A stretch of DNA of 64,000 bases from Nonomuraea rubra (GTDB lineage Bacteria; Actinomycetota; Actinomycetes; Streptosporangiales; Streptosporangiaceae), in contig NZ_JACHMI010000001.1 of NCBI RefSeq assembly GCF_014207985.1, forward strand, positions 4,571,001 to 4,635,000, given 5' to 3'. Below are positions 27,157 to 35,631 of this stretch, one piece after another. The notes beneath the pieces were generated by a model that was given only the letters and a program-made list of their open reading frames with translations, was not told the DNA's origin and made no database searches. Within the stretch, counting starts at the first letter, position 1. Each line of letters starts with the position of its first letter. Made by a program: the position numbers and the translations under genes.

Positions 27157-28085
27157 CCAGGTACCTGCTGTCGCGCGCCGGGCAGGCGGCGCTCGTGTTG
27201 TGGGCCGCCTTCACGGCGAGCTACGTGCTCCTGCAGCTCCTGCCCGGCGACTCGATCCTGATCAAGTTCCAGAACCCGGAGCTCGGCCTGTCACCCCAGC
27301 AGATCGCCGAGATCCGCTCCTACTACGCGGGCGGCTCGCCGGTCGCCGGCTACGTCCAGACCCTGCTCGGCTTCCTGACCGGCAGCCTCGGCTACTCGAT
27401 CGACACCGGCACGCCCGTGGCCGAACGCCTGGCCGAGGCGCTGCCCGAGACCGCCCGGCTGGCGTCGGCCGCGTTCCTGCTGGCCGTGGTGATCGCCGTG
27501 GTGATCGCGTTCGCGGCGAGTTACAGCACCGCCTCGTGGCTGCGCGGGGCGCTGCTGTCGGTGCCGTCGCTGTTCGTCTCGGTGCCCGCGTTCTGGCTGG
27601 GCATCCTGCTGATCCAGATCTTCTCGTTCCGGCTGGGGCTGGTGCCGGTGATCGGCGGGAGCGAGCCGCAGCAGCTCGTCCTGCCCGTGCTGACGCTGGC
27701 CGTGCCGATCTCGGCGCCGATCGCGCAGGTGCTCGCGCGCGCCATCGACCAGGTGTACGCGCAGCCGTTCGTGCCGGTGATCGCGGCCAGGGGCGCCACG
27801 CGCTGGTGGATCCTGTGGCGGCACGTGGCCCGCAACGCCGTGCTGCCGGCGCTCACGGTGGCAGGGCTGACGTTCGGCGAGCTGATCGCGGGCTCGGTCG
27901 TGACCGAGACCGTCTTCGGCCGCGCCGGGATCGGCCGGCTCACCGAGCAGGCCGTCAACGCGCAGGACACGCCGGTCATGCTCGCCGTCGTGGTGCTCGC
28001 GGCCGCCGTGTTCGTGCTGGTCAACCTGGTGGTGGACGTGCTGTTCCCGATCCTCGACCCCCGGCTGAAGGGAGCGGCGGCATGA
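27153..28085 (+). CDS. ABC transporter permease (DppB-like)
   Basis: The 310-residue membrane protein has an N-terminal LSRAGQAALVLWAAFTASYVLLQLLPGD helix, about six membrane segments and the EAA-like loop (ARGATRWWILWRHVARNAVLPAL) that contacts the ATPase. It is a BPD_transp_1 subunit of the dipeptide/nickel class. The GTG start overlaps the binding-protein stop (GTGA), giving translational coupling. Confidence 0.88.
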   Translation: MTRYLLSRAGQAALVLWAAFTASYVLLQLLPGDSILIKFQNPELGLSPQQIAEIRSYYAGGSPVAGYVQTLLGFLTGSLGYSIDTGTPVAERLAEALPETARLASAAFLLAVVIAVVIAFAASYSTASWLRGALLSVPSLFVSVPAFWLGILLIQIFSFRLGLVPVIGGSEPQQLVLPVLTLAVPISAPIAQVLARAIDQVYAQPFVPVIAARGATRWWILWRHVARNAVLPALTVAGLTFGELIAGSVVTETVFGRAGIGRLTEQAVNAQDTPVMLAVVVLAAAVFVLVNLVVDVLFPILDPRLKGAAA

Positions 28086-28954
28086 CGGGAGCGCCGACCC
28101 CGGCTGAGAACGCGGACGGCCGCCCGGCGGAGGCGGTGAGGCCCGGCCGCGCCGGGATCGGTCGGGTGCCGGTCGGGCTGGTCGTGGCCTGGCTGGTCGT
28201 CGCGCTCGTGCTGCTCTGGGCGGTCGTGCCGGGCGTGTTCACCGCGTACGACCCGATCGCCGGCGCACCCGCCGGCAAGCTCCGGCCGCCGGGTGCGGAG
28301 CACCTGTTCGGCACCGACGCGGTCGGGCGGGACGTCTTCGCCCGGGTGGTGCACGGCTCGGTGCACTCGCTGTCCGGGGCGCTCGTCGCCGTCGGCGTCG
28401 GCCTGCTGCTCGGCACGCTGCTCGGGCTGCTGGCCGGCGCCGCGGGCGGGGTGGCGGACGCGGCGGTCATGCGGGTCGTGGACGTGCTGCTGTCGGTGCC
28501 CGGCCTGCTGCTGGCCCTGACGGTGATCATCCTGCTCGGCCCCGGCACGGTGAACGTCGCGATCGCGGTCGGCATCGGCTCCGTGGCCGCCTTCGCCCGG
28601 GTGGCCCGCGCCGAGGTCGTACGGGTGCGCCGCACCGACTACGTGGAGGCCGCGTTCGGCAGCGGCGGACGGTACCCCGCCGTGTTGTGGCGGCACGTGC
28701 TGCCCAACTCCCTCGGCCCCGTCATCGCGCTGGCCGCCCTGCAGTTCGGCGCGGCCATCCTGGCCATCTCGACACTCGGCTTCCTCGGCTACGGCGCGGA
28801 GCCGCCCACCCCGGAATGGGGGCTGCTCATCGCGGAGGGGCGCAACTACCTGGCCACCTCGTGGTGGCTGACCACGCTGCCCGGCGCCGTCGTGGTGGCC
28901 GTGGTGCTGGCCGCCGGACGCATCAGCCGCTCGATCGGAAGGGAACGCGCATGA
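28082..28954 (+). CDS. ABC transporter permease (DppC-like)
   Basis: The 290-residue second permease carries the DppC-type motif HLFGTDAVGRDVFARVVHG after the first helix and an EAA loop (AAFGSGGRYPAVLWRHVLPNSLGPVI). It pairs with the preceding DppB-like subunit. The start and stop both overlap neighbours by 4 nt (ATGA on each side). Confidence 0.88.
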   Translation: MTGAPTPAENADGRPAEAVRPGRAGIGRVPVGLVVAWLVVALVLLWAVVPGVFTAYDPIAGAPAGKLRPPGAEHLFGTDAVGRDVFARVVHGSVHSLSGALVAVGVGLLLGTLLGLLAGAAGGVADAAVMRVVDVLLSVPGLLLALTVIILLGPGTVNVAIAVGIGSVAAFARVARAEVVRVRRTDYVEAAFGSGGRYPAVLWRHVLPNSLGPVIALAALQFGAAILAISTLGFLGYGAEPPTPEWGLLIAEGRNYLATSWWLTTLPGAVVVAVVLAAGRISRSIGRERA

Positions 28955-30498
28955 GCCTGCTGGAGGTGCACGACCTGGCGGTCTCCTACGACGGCCGCCG
29001 CGCGCTGCACGGCGTGTCCCTGTCGGTCGAGCCGGGCGAGGTCGTGGCCGTCGTCGGCGGGTCCGGGTCGGGCAAGTCCACCACGGCCCACGCCCTCATC
29101 GGCCTGCTGCCGGCCAACGCCACCCTCGACGCGGGCCGGATCCTGTTCGGGGAGAACGACCTGGCCGGCTGGTCGCAGCACCGGCTGCGTGCCGTACGCG
29201 GCAGCCAGATCGGCCTGGTCCCGCAGGACCCGGCGAACTCCCTGGACCCGGTCAAGTCCATCGGCGCCCAGCTCGGCGAGGTGCTGCGCATCCACGGCGA
29301 GCGCGACCGCCGCACGATCCGGACCCGCGTCCTCGACCTGCTCGCCCGCGTCGGCCTGCCCGACCCGGAGACGCGGGCCCGCCAGTACCCGCACGAGCTG
29401 TCGGGCGGCATGCGCCAGCGCGTGCTCATCGCCGCCGCGATCGCCCTGCGGCCCCGCCTGATCATCGCCGACGAGCCCACCAGCGCCCTGGACGTCACCG
29501 TGCAGCGGCGCGTCCTCGACCTCATCGACGACCTGCGGGCCGAGTACGGCACGGCCGTCCTGCTGGTGACCCACGACCTCGGCGTGGCGGCGGTCCGCTC
29601 GGACCGCGTGGTCGTGATGAGGGACGGCCGCGTGGTCGAGCGGGGCACGACGGCCGCGATCCTGGCCGCGCCCCGGGAGCACTACACGAAGCGGCTGCTG
29701 GACGACGCGCCCGCCCTGTCGGCGCGGCCCTTCCGGGAGCCCGGTCAAGGGCGGCCCGCCATCGTGGTGCGCGACCTGGTCAAGGAGTTCCGCGTCGGGC
29801 GGCGCCCGTTCCGCGCGGTGGACGGCGCGTCCTTCGAGGTGACGCGCGGCACCACGCACGCGCTGGTGGGCGAGTCGGGCTCGGGCAAGACCACCACGGC
29901 CAGGATGGTCGCGCGGTTCGCCACGCCCACGTCGGGAACGGTCAGCATCGCAGGTGCGCCGGACGGCCGCCGCTTCCGCCGTCACGTGCAGCTCGTCTAC
30001 CAGAACCCGTACGGGTCGCTCGACCCTCGCCAGTCCATCGGAGAGATCATCGAGGAGCCGCTGCGCAACTTCGGGCTCGGCGACCGCCAGGCGCGCCGGG
30101 ACCGCGTCGCCGACCTGCTGGAGCGGGTGGCGCTGCCGGGCGAGGTACGCGCGCGCCGGCCCCGCGAGCTGTCCGGCGGGCAGCGGCAGCGGGTGGCGAT
30201 CGCCCGCGCGCTGGCCGTCGAGCCCGAGGTGCTCGTGCTCGACGAGGCGGTCTCGGCGCTCGACGTCACCGTGCAGGCGCAGATCCTCGACCTGCTCGAA
30301 CGGCTCCAGCGCGAGCTGGGCCTGACCTACCTGTTCATCTCGCACGATCTGGCCGTGGTGCGCCAGATCTCGCACACCGTCTCCGTCATGAGCAAAGGAC
30401 GCATCGTGGAAACCGGAACCACCCGCCAGGTCTTCAGCGACCCCCGGCACGACTACACCCGCGAGCTGCTGGCCGCGATCCCGGAGCGGGTGCGATGA
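28951..30498 (+). CDS. ABC transporter ATP-binding protein with two fused ATPase domains
   Basis: The 515-residue protein fuses DppD- and DppF-like ATPases. Domain 1 has Walker A GGSGSGKST, signature LSGGMRQRV and Walker B LIIADEPTSALD. Domain 2 (from about 265) has GESGSGKTT, LSGGQRQRV and LVLDEAVSALD. In domain 2 the Walker B box reads DEAVSAL rather than DEPTSAL, keeping the catalytic Glu. It energises the two upstream permeases. Confidence 0.9.
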   Translation: MSLLEVHDLAVSYDGRRALHGVSLSVEPGEVVAVVGGSGSGKSTTAHALIGLLPANATLDAGRILFGENDLAGWSQHRLRAVRGSQIGLVPQDPANSLDPVKSIGAQLGEVLRIHGERDRRTIRTRVLDLLARVGLPDPETRARQYPHELSGGMRQRVLIAAAIALRPRLIIADEPTSALDVTVQRRVLDLIDDLRAEYGTAVLLVTHDLGVAAVRSDRVVVMRDGRVVERGTTAAILAAPREHYTKRLLDDAPALSARPFREPGQGRPAIVVRDLVKEFRVGRRPFRAVDGASFEVTRGTTHALVGESGSGKTTTARMVARFATPTSGTVSIAGAPDGRRFRRHVQLVYQNPYGSLDPRQSIGEIIEEPLRNFGLGDRQARRDRVADLLERVALPGEVRARRPRELSGGQRQRVAIARALAVEPEVLVLDEAVSALDVTVQAQILDLLERLQRELGLTYLFISHDLAVVRQISHTVSVMSKGRIVETGTTRQVFSDPRHDYTRELLAAIPERVR

Positions 30499-31487
30499 GG
30501 CTCGGCTTCTTCACCCGGCTGCTGGACGACGCGCCGCCCGGTGAGCGCTACCGGCTGGCCGCCGAGCAGATCCGGCACGCCGAGGCGTACGGGTTCGACA
30601 CGGCGTGGGTGGCGCAGCACCACTTCGACGGCGAGGAGGGCGGGCTGCCGGCGCCGCTGGTGTTCCTCGCCCACGTCGCGGCCAGGACCGAGCGCATCAG
30701 GCTCGGCACCGGCATCATCACGCTGCCGCTGGAGCAGCCGCTGCGGGTGGCGGAGGACACCGCCGTGCTCGACCTGCTGACCGGCGGGCGGCTGGAGGTG
30801 GGCGTGGGCGGCGGCGGAACACCGTCGGCGTTCGCGCCCTTCGGGCACGACCCCGCCGACCGCGCGGCCCTGTACGCCGAGCACCTGTGGGTGCTGCGGC
30901 GCGCCTGGGCGGGCGAGGACCTCGGCGGCGGCAGCCGGCTCTACCCGCCCGCGCCCCGGCTGCTCGACGCCGTGTGGGAGGCAACGTTCTCGGTCGCGGG
31001 CGGGGCCAGGGCCGGGCGGGCCGGCCACGGGCTGATGTTGTCGCGCACCCAGCCGCGGCCCGCCGAGCGCCCGCAGGCCACGCTGGCGGACCTGCAGCTC
31101 CCGATCGTCGAGGCGTACCACGAGAGCCTGCCGCCCGGGGCCGCGCCGCGCATCATGGCGTCGCGGACCGCGTTCGTGGCCGACAGCCGCGCCGAGGCGC
31201 TGCGGTACGCCGAGATCGGCCTCGGCCGCCGCCCCCTGCCCTTCGAGCTGCCCGGCAGCGACCTCGACAGCCGGATCACCGCCTACGACGTGCACCTGGG
31301 CACGCCGCAGGACGTCATCGAGAGCCTGCGTGCCGATCCCACCCTGCGGTGGGCCACCGACCTGGTCTTCCAGGTCCACTCGGTCGACCCGCCGCACCCC
31401 CTGGTCCTGCGCTCCATCGAGCTGCTGGCGACCGAGGTCGCGCCCGCGCTCGGCCGGCGCCCCGTCACGGAATCGAGCATGAAATGA
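30495..31487 (+). CDS. Luciferase-like (LLM) FMN-dependent monooxygenase, KPN_01858-like family
   Basis: The 330-residue protein starts MRLGFFTRLLDD and has the bacterial-luciferase barrel landmarks WVAQHHFDGEEGGLPAPLVFLAHVAARTERIRLGTGI and AVLDLLTGGRLEVGVGGG. Such enzymes use FMNH2 and O2 to oxidise sulfur, nitrogen or carbon substrates. It sits inside the conserved CMD/AhpD/ABC set, which points to oxidative breakdown of the imported compound. It is coupled by 4-nt overlaps on both sides. Confidence 0.85.
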   Translation: MRLGFFTRLLDDAPPGERYRLAAEQIRHAEAYGFDTAWVAQHHFDGEEGGLPAPLVFLAHVAARTERIRLGTGIITLPLEQPLRVAEDTAVLDLLTGGRLEVGVGGGGTPSAFAPFGHDPADRAALYAEHLWVLRRAWAGEDLGGGSRLYPPAPRLLDAVWEATFSVAGGARAGRAGHGLMLSRTQPRPAERPQATLADLQLPIVEAYHESLPPGAAPRIMASRTAFVADSRAEALRYAEIGLGRRPLPFELPGSDLDSRITAYDVHLGTPQDVIESLRADPTLRWATDLVFQVHSVDPPHPLVLRSIELLATEVAPALGRRPVTESSMK

Positions 31488-32071
31488 TCACCGACGTCAT
31501 CGACCACCTGGCCGGGATCGCCCCCGGCTCCTCCCTCGACCGGTTGCGCGACCGCCGCCCCGACGCCCGCGAGCACGCCCAGCGCAGCTACGATGTGCTC
31601 TTCACCCCCGACGACGAGGGCGAGGTCACGCTCGTCGAGCGCGACGCGGTCGCGGCCTTCGTCACCGGCCTGCACCAGGACCTCACGGTCGCCCGCTTCT
31701 ACGCCGACCGCCTCGCCGAGCTCTCGCCCGGCCTGCTCAAGGCCGTGGAGTACGAGGTCGAGGCCGGCCGCGCCACCGGGCCCTACGGCGTGTACGCGGG
31801 TGTTCTGGCGGCCGAGAGCGAGGAGGGGCCGCGTTACCGGGCGAGCGACCCGGCCGCGCTCGGTGTCCGGCTCGCCGCCGCGTTCGAGCACGCTCACCTG
31901 CTCGTCTTCCGGCCGCGCGAGGCGGGCAGGGACGCGCTGGCGGCGCTGCGCCGCGCGGGCTGGAGCGAGACGGGGATCGTCACGCTGTCGCAGCTCGTCG
32001 CGTTCCTCAGCTTCCAGGTACGGGTGATCACCGGCCTGCGGCTGCTCAACCAGGAAGGGGTCACGGCATGA
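31484..32071 (+). CDS. CMD-domain protein, Avi_7170-like family
   Basis: The 195-residue helical protein resembles the first of two carboxymuconolactone-decarboxylase-fold proteins in the KPN_0185x/Avi_717x neighbourhood. It has no cysteine at all, so it cannot use the CxxC redox chemistry of AhpD. A binding or structural role, or heterodimerisation with the next gene, is possible. The ATG overlaps the LLM stop, and its own TGA overlaps the ATG of a 12-codon mini-ORF. Confidence 0.75.
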   Translation: MITDVIDHLAGIAPGSSLDRLRDRRPDAREHAQRSYDVLFTPDDEGEVTLVERDAVAAFVTGLHQDLTVARFYADRLAELSPGLLKAVEYEVEAGRATGPYGVYAGVLAAESEEGPRYRASDPAALGVRLAAAFEHAHLLVFRPREAGRDALAALRRAGWSETGIVTLSQLVAFLSFQVRVITGLRLLNQEGVTA

Positions 32072-32106
32072 CCGGCCTCACCGCACGGAAGGACCAGGCG
32101 GCATGA
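32068..32106 (+). other. 12-codon mini-ORF bridging two CMD genes (duplicated start region)
   Basis: ATG at 32068 overlaps the upstream stop as ATGA and the mini-ORF (MTGLTARKDQAA) ends in a TGA that overlaps the next gene's ATG at 32103. The segment GGCATGACCGGC-TCACC occurs at 32065-32082 and again at 32100-32117, so the start of the downstream gene was duplicated with a 35-bp period. GGAAGGA inside it provides the ribosome site of the downstream gene. Whether the peptide matters is unknown. Confidence 0.45.
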
Positions 32107-32669
32107 CCGGCTTCACCACGGACCGGCTCGGCTGGCGGCCCTGGCTGGCGCCCCTGACGGAGGAGGAGCTGACCGACGCCCACCACGAGGCGCTGGTGGA
32201 CAGGGCCCGCGCCACCTCCCCGTACTTCCTGCTGCTCGCCCGCGACCCCGGCATCCTGCACGCCCGCACCAAGACCGACCAGGACATCTTCTACAACCCC
32301 GACGGCGGGCTGCCGCGCGCCGAACGCGAGCTGGCCGCCACCGCCACCTCCCGCCACAACGGCTGCGTCTTCTGCGCCTCGGTGCACGCGCGCTTCGCCG
32401 GTCACCACTCCAAGCGGCCCGGCGACGTGCGCCGCCTGCTGGATGAAGGGGTGAGCGCCCGGCAGGACGACCGGTGGCGGGCGGTCATCGACGCCGCCGT
32501 GGCGCTGGCCGACACCCCGTCCCGGCTCGGCCCGGAGCACATCGCGGCGCTGCGCGCGGCCGGGCTCGACGACCTGGCGATCAGCGACGCCGTGCACGCC
32601 GGCGCGTTCTTCGGCTGGGCGAACCGGCTGATGCTCTCCCTCGGCGAGCCCACCCTGGAGGACAGATGA
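32103..32669 (+). CDS. Alkylhydroperoxidase (AhpD-fold) domain protein, Avi_7169-like family
   Basis: The 188-residue protein carries the AhpD redox motif in HNGCVFCASVH (Cys-x-x-Cys-x3-His) and a conserved AFFGWANRLML near the end. AhpD-like proteins reduce hydroperoxides or disulfides. Here it may detoxify the peroxide or sulfenate made by the flavin monooxygenase two genes upstream. Its C-terminal codons and downstream ribosome site are duplicated just after the stop. Confidence 0.82.
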   Translation: MTGFTTDRLGWRPWLAPLTEEELTDAHHEALVDRARATSPYFLLLARDPGILHARTKTDQDIFYNPDGGLPRAERELAATATSRHNGCVFCASVHARFAGHHSKRPGDVRRLLDEGVSARQDDRWRAVIDAAVALADTPSRLGPEHIAALRAAGLDDLAISDAVHAGAFFGWANRLMLSLGEPTLEDR

Positions 32670-32707
32670 CGACCCCGCGGCGCGAGCCCACCCTGGAGGA
32701 CACGTGA
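32666..32707 (+). other. 13-codon mini-ORF bridging AhpD-like and VOC genes (duplicated gene end)
   Basis: A 21-bp segment encoding EPTLED plus the GGAGGA ribosome site is present at 32644-32664 and again at 32682-32702. The first copy ends the AhpD-like gene. The second lies in a mini-ORF (MTTPRREPTLEDT) that starts as ATGA on the upstream stop and ends on the GTG start of the VOC gene at 32704 (GTGA). The second copy supplies the VOC ribosome-binding site. Confidence 0.5.
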
Positions 32708-33324
32708 CGCATCCCCGGCTCGACCACCTCGTCTACGCGGTGCCCGACCTCGCCGCAGGGGTCGCCGCGTTCGCCGAGCGTACGGGGATCACCCCGGCGC
32801 CCGGCGGCAGCCATCCCGGCGGCACCGCCAACCACCTCGTCCGCTTCGGCCCCTCCTCCTACCTGGAGATCATCGGCCCCGATCCCGCGGCCACCGTCCG
32901 GCCGCGGGCGTTCGGGCTGGAGACGCTGGCCGAGCCGCGGCTCGCCGCGTGGGCCGTGCGCCCGGACGACCTCGATCAGACGGTGCGGCTGGCCCGCGAG
33001 CAGGGGTACGACCCCGGCGACGTGCAGCCCCTGTCGAGGCGCACCCCGGCGGGCGAGCTGCTGGAGTGGCGGCTCACCCGGTGGAAGGACCCGGCGGAGG
33101 TCGAGCCGGTGCCGTTCCTCATCGACTGGGGCGGCACCCGTCATCCCGCCGACTCGGACCTGCCGCTGGTCGACCTGATCGCGTTCTCCGCCGCGCATCC
33201 GCACCCCGACGCGCTCCGGCGCGACCTGGCCGCGCTCGGCGTCCGGCTCGACGTCGCCGACGGGCCGGAGCCCGCGCTGCGGGCCGTCCTCGGCACCCCG
33301 AGGGGGCAGGTGATCCTGCGCTGA
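32704..33324 (+). CDS. VOC-fold protein (glyoxalase_3-like)
   Basis: The 206-residue protein starts MTHPRLDHLVYAVPDLAAGVAAFAERTG and has the Glyoxalase_3 pattern (HPGGTANHLVRFGPSSYLEIIGPDP), with His8 and Glu in LEIIG as likely metal ligands. It is the last gene of the cassette. The GTG start has GGAGGA at 32695-32700, provided by the duplicated segment. Confidence 0.82.
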   Translation: MTHPRLDHLVYAVPDLAAGVAAFAERTGITPAPGGSHPGGTANHLVRFGPSSYLEIIGPDPAATVRPRAFGLETLAEPRLAAWAVRPDDLDQTVRLAREQGYDPGDVQPLSRRTPAGELLEWRLTRWKDPAEVEPVPFLIDWGGTRHPADSDLPLVDLIAFSAAHPHPDALRRDLAALGVRLDVADGPEPALRAVLGTPRGQVILR

Positions 33325-33333
33325 GGCGAATCC

Positions 33334-33409
33334 TGCAAACGGTTGCACCTCTGATCCTGGGGTGATGTGCCCGCTGCGTCTGGATCAGTGCAAGGGGTTG
33401 ACATAGCAT
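33334..33409 (+). promoter_or_regulatory. Control region of the GH28 gene with a LacI-type operator
   Basis: TGCAAACGGTTGCA (33334-33347) is a near-perfect palindrome with the central CG typical of LacI-family operators. TTGACA at 33398-33403 is a consensus -35, but no clear -10 follows at 17-18 bp. TAGCAT (33404-33409) may instead be a -10 for TGGATC (33381-33386). The window's LacI gene has different operators (TGAACGTTCA), so another LacI protein probably acts here. Confidence 0.5.
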
Positions 33410-33451
33410 CCGGGGTGTCCTGAGCAGGTGCCGGCGAGGGAGGCCCCGTCC

Positions 33452-34882
33452 ATGCCGAACCGTTCCCGAGGTCTGTCCTGGAGCCGCCGTGACGCCGTGC
33501 GCGCCATGGCCCTGTCCGCCGTCGTGCCGCTGGGTCTCGATGCGCCGGCCGCGCAGGCATTATCCGATCCGTGGGCGCGGGCCAACCGCATCGCGGCGAA
33601 GGTGCGCGGGCCGAGGTTCCCGCACCGCCGCTTCGATATCCGGAAATATGGTGCCGTAGGGGATGGGGTGACGGACTGCACGGCCGCCATCCGTACCGCG
33701 ATCAGGGCCTGCCACGCGGCGGGCGGCGGGCACGTGGACGTGCCCGAGGGACGGTTCCTGACCGGCGCCGTGCACCTGCTGAGCAACGTGGACCTGCACG
33801 TGGCCGAGGGTGCCACGCTGCTGTTCAGCACCGACCCCAGGGCGTACCTGCCGCTGGTGCTGACCAGGTTCGAGGGGGTCGAGCTGCTCAACTACTCGCC
33901 GCTGATCTACGCGTACGGGCAGCACGACGTCGCGGTGACCGGGGCGGGCGTGCTCGACGGGCAGGCCGACGACGACCACTGGTGGCCGTGGAAGGGCTCG
34001 GGGGACCACGGCTGGGAGCCGGGGGAGCCGCGCCAGGCCGAGGCCAGGGCCGCCCTGTTCGCCCAGGCCGAGCAGGGAGTGCCGGTCGAGCAGCGGACCT
34101 ACGGCGAGGGCGGCTACCTGCGCCCGTCCTTCGTCCAGCCCTACCGCTGCCGGAACGTGCTCATCGAGGGCGTCACCATCGTCAACTCCCCGATGTGGGA
34201 GATCCACCCCACCCTGTCGGAGAACGTGCTCGTACGCGGCGTCACGGTCCGCACCCACGGCCCGAACAACGACGGCTGCAACCCCGAGTCCAGCCGGCTG
34301 GTGGTGATCAGGGACTGCACGTTCGACACCGGCGACGACTGCATCGCGATCAAGTCGGGCCGCAACGCCGACGGCCGCCGCGTGAACGTGCCCAGCGAGC
34401 ACATCCTGGTCGAGGGCTGCACGTTCCGCGAGGGGCACGGCGGCATGACGATCGGCAGCGAGATGTCGGGCGGCGTGCGCGAGGTGTTCATCAGGGACTG
34501 CACGATGTCCAGCCCGGACCTCGACATCGCGCTGCGCTTCAAGACCAACTCCGTGCGGGGCGGCTTCGTCGAGGGCTTCCACGCCAGGAACCTGGAGATC
34601 GGCCAGGTCGGCGGCTCGGTCATCGACATCGACTTCAACTACGAGGAGGGGCCGGGCCACGGCTTCAACCCCGTGGTCGGCGGGATCGACGTGCGCGACG
34701 TGACGGTCAGCACGGCCAACCGGGCGCTCAACCTGCGCGGCTACGCCGACGCGCCGATCCGCGGCGTCACGCTGACCGACGTGGACTTCGGCACCATCGC
34801 GACGCCGAGCGTCGTCCAGCACGTCGAGGACCTCGTCCTCCGGAACGTCCTGGCCAACGGCGAGCCGCTGATCATCCCGTGA
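33452..34882 (+). CDS. Tat-exported GH28 family glycoside hydrolase (polygalacturonase-like)
   Basis: The 476-residue secreted enzyme has a twin-arginine signal (SRRDAVRAMALSAVVPLGL). The parallel beta-helix catalytic motifs of GH28 are NNDGCNP, DTGDDCIAIKSG, GHGGMTIGSE and RFKTN. They supply three Asp, a His and Arg/Lys that hydrolyse galacturonic or rhamnogalacturonic linkages in pectin. The start ATG 33452 follows GGGAGG; a GTG at 33428 is also open. Confidence 0.92.
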   Translation: MPNRSRGLSWSRRDAVRAMALSAVVPLGLDAPAAQALSDPWARANRIAAKVRGPRFPHRRFDIRKYGAVGDGVTDCTAAIRTAIRACHAAGGGHVDVPEGRFLTGAVHLLSNVDLHVAEGATLLFSTDPRAYLPLVLTRFEGVELLNYSPLIYAYGQHDVAVTGAGVLDGQADDDHWWPWKGSGDHGWEPGEPRQAEARAALFAQAEQGVPVEQRTYGEGGYLRPSFVQPYRCRNVLIEGVTIVNSPMWEIHPTLSENVLVRGVTVRTHGPNNDGCNPESSRLVVIRDCTFDTGDDCIAIKSGRNADGRRVNVPSEHILVEGCTFREGHGGMTIGSEMSGGVREVFIRDCTMSSPDLDIALRFKTNSVRGGFVEGFHARNLEIGQVGGSVIDIDFNYEEGPGHGFNPVVGGIDVRDVTVSTANRALNLRGYADAPIRGVTLTDVDFGTIATPSVVQHVEDLVLRNVLANGEPLIIP

Positions 34883-34938
34883 ACGACCGCGCTACCACCG
34901 CCGGCGTACGCACCGACCTGGAGAACGCCTCCCCCTAG
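34879..34938 (+). other. 19-codon ORF coupled to the GH28 stop
   Basis: A GTG at 34879 overlaps the GH28 stop codon (GTGA) and opens a 19-codon frame (MNDRATTAGVRTDLENASP) with GC-rich third positions. It could be the remnant of a lost downstream gene or chance. I give it little weight. Confidence 0.2.
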
Positions 34939-34977
34939 GGCGAACCCCTGAGGCCTCCGGCAGTACGTACGGACCCC

Positions 34978-35001
34978 GGGGTACGTGCGACGGCGTACCC
35001 C
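34978..35001. terminator. Hairpin GGGGTACG / CGTACCCC after the GH28 gene
   Basis: A perfect 8-bp stem with an 8-nt loop lies about 95 bp after the GH28 stop, in the 208-bp gap before doxX. A smaller GTCTG-AACG-CAGAC hairpin follows at 35045-35058. Either could end transcription or be an operator for the doxX-like gene. Confidence 0.4.
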
Positions 35002-35090
35002 AGGTGTCTCCTCCGGCCCGACGCTCCCGGCCGCCGAGTTCGCGAGTCTGAACGCAGACGGAAACGACATCCTCGACGAGGGAGCACGAC

Positions 35091-35561
35091 ATGACCGCCA
35101 CCATCGAAACCATGATCTCCAGACTCTCCGGCTGGCTGGCCCGGCACAGCATCGACGTCCTGCGGATCAGTCTCGGCCTGGTCTTCGTGGCCTTCGGCAC
35201 GCTCAAGTTCTTCCCGGGGGTGAGCCCGGCGGAGGCGCTGTCGGTGGCCACGCTGGAGAAGCTGTCCCTGGGCCTGCTGTCGGGCTACGCGGCGCAGGCC
35301 GTGATCGCCGCGATGGAGGTCTTCATCGGTCTCACCCTGGTGACCGGCAAGCTGCTGAAGACGGGGCTGGTGGTGATGACGGGCGCGCTGGCGGGCTTCT
35401 TCGCGCCGTACGTGTTCTTCTTCACGAACCTGTTCCCCGGCGCGCCGACGCTCGAGGCGCAGTACATCTTCAAGGACATCGTCCTGGCGGCGGCGGCCAT
35501 GGTGATCGGCGCCCGCGCCCTCGGCGCCCGCCTGGTCCCGGCCCGGGACCGGATGGCGTGA
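35091..35561 (+). CDS. DoxX-family membrane protein
   Basis: The 156-residue protein has four hydrophobic segments. The first contains LRISLGLVFVAFGTLKFFPG, and EVFIGLTLVTG and APYVFFFTNLFPG follow, as in DoxX-like proteins of unknown biochemical role (linked in mycobacteria to redox and thiol stress). It starts with ATG after GAGGGAG. It is convergent with the ECF sigma gene, separated by a strong palindrome. Confidence 0.8.
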   Translation: MTATIETMISRLSGWLARHSIDVLRISLGLVFVAFGTLKFFPGVSPAEALSVATLEKLSLGLLSGYAAQAVIAAMEVFIGLTLVTGKLLKTGLVVMTGALAGFFAPYVFFFTNLFPGAPTLEAQYIFKDIVLAAAAMVIGARALGARLVPARDRMA

Positions 35562-35578
35562 ACCGGGACAGGACGCGG

Positions 35579-35609
35579 ACGGCCGCCGGGGCGCGACCCC
35601 GGCGGCCGT
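35579..35609. terminator. Bidirectional terminator, perfect 13-bp stem
   Basis: ACGGCCGCCGGGG (35579-35591) and CCCCGGCGGCCGT (35597-35609) pair perfectly around CGCGA, between the convergent doxX-like and sigma genes. Confidence 0.7.
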
Positions 35610-35631
35610 TCGCCGTTCCCGCGCCGGTGCC

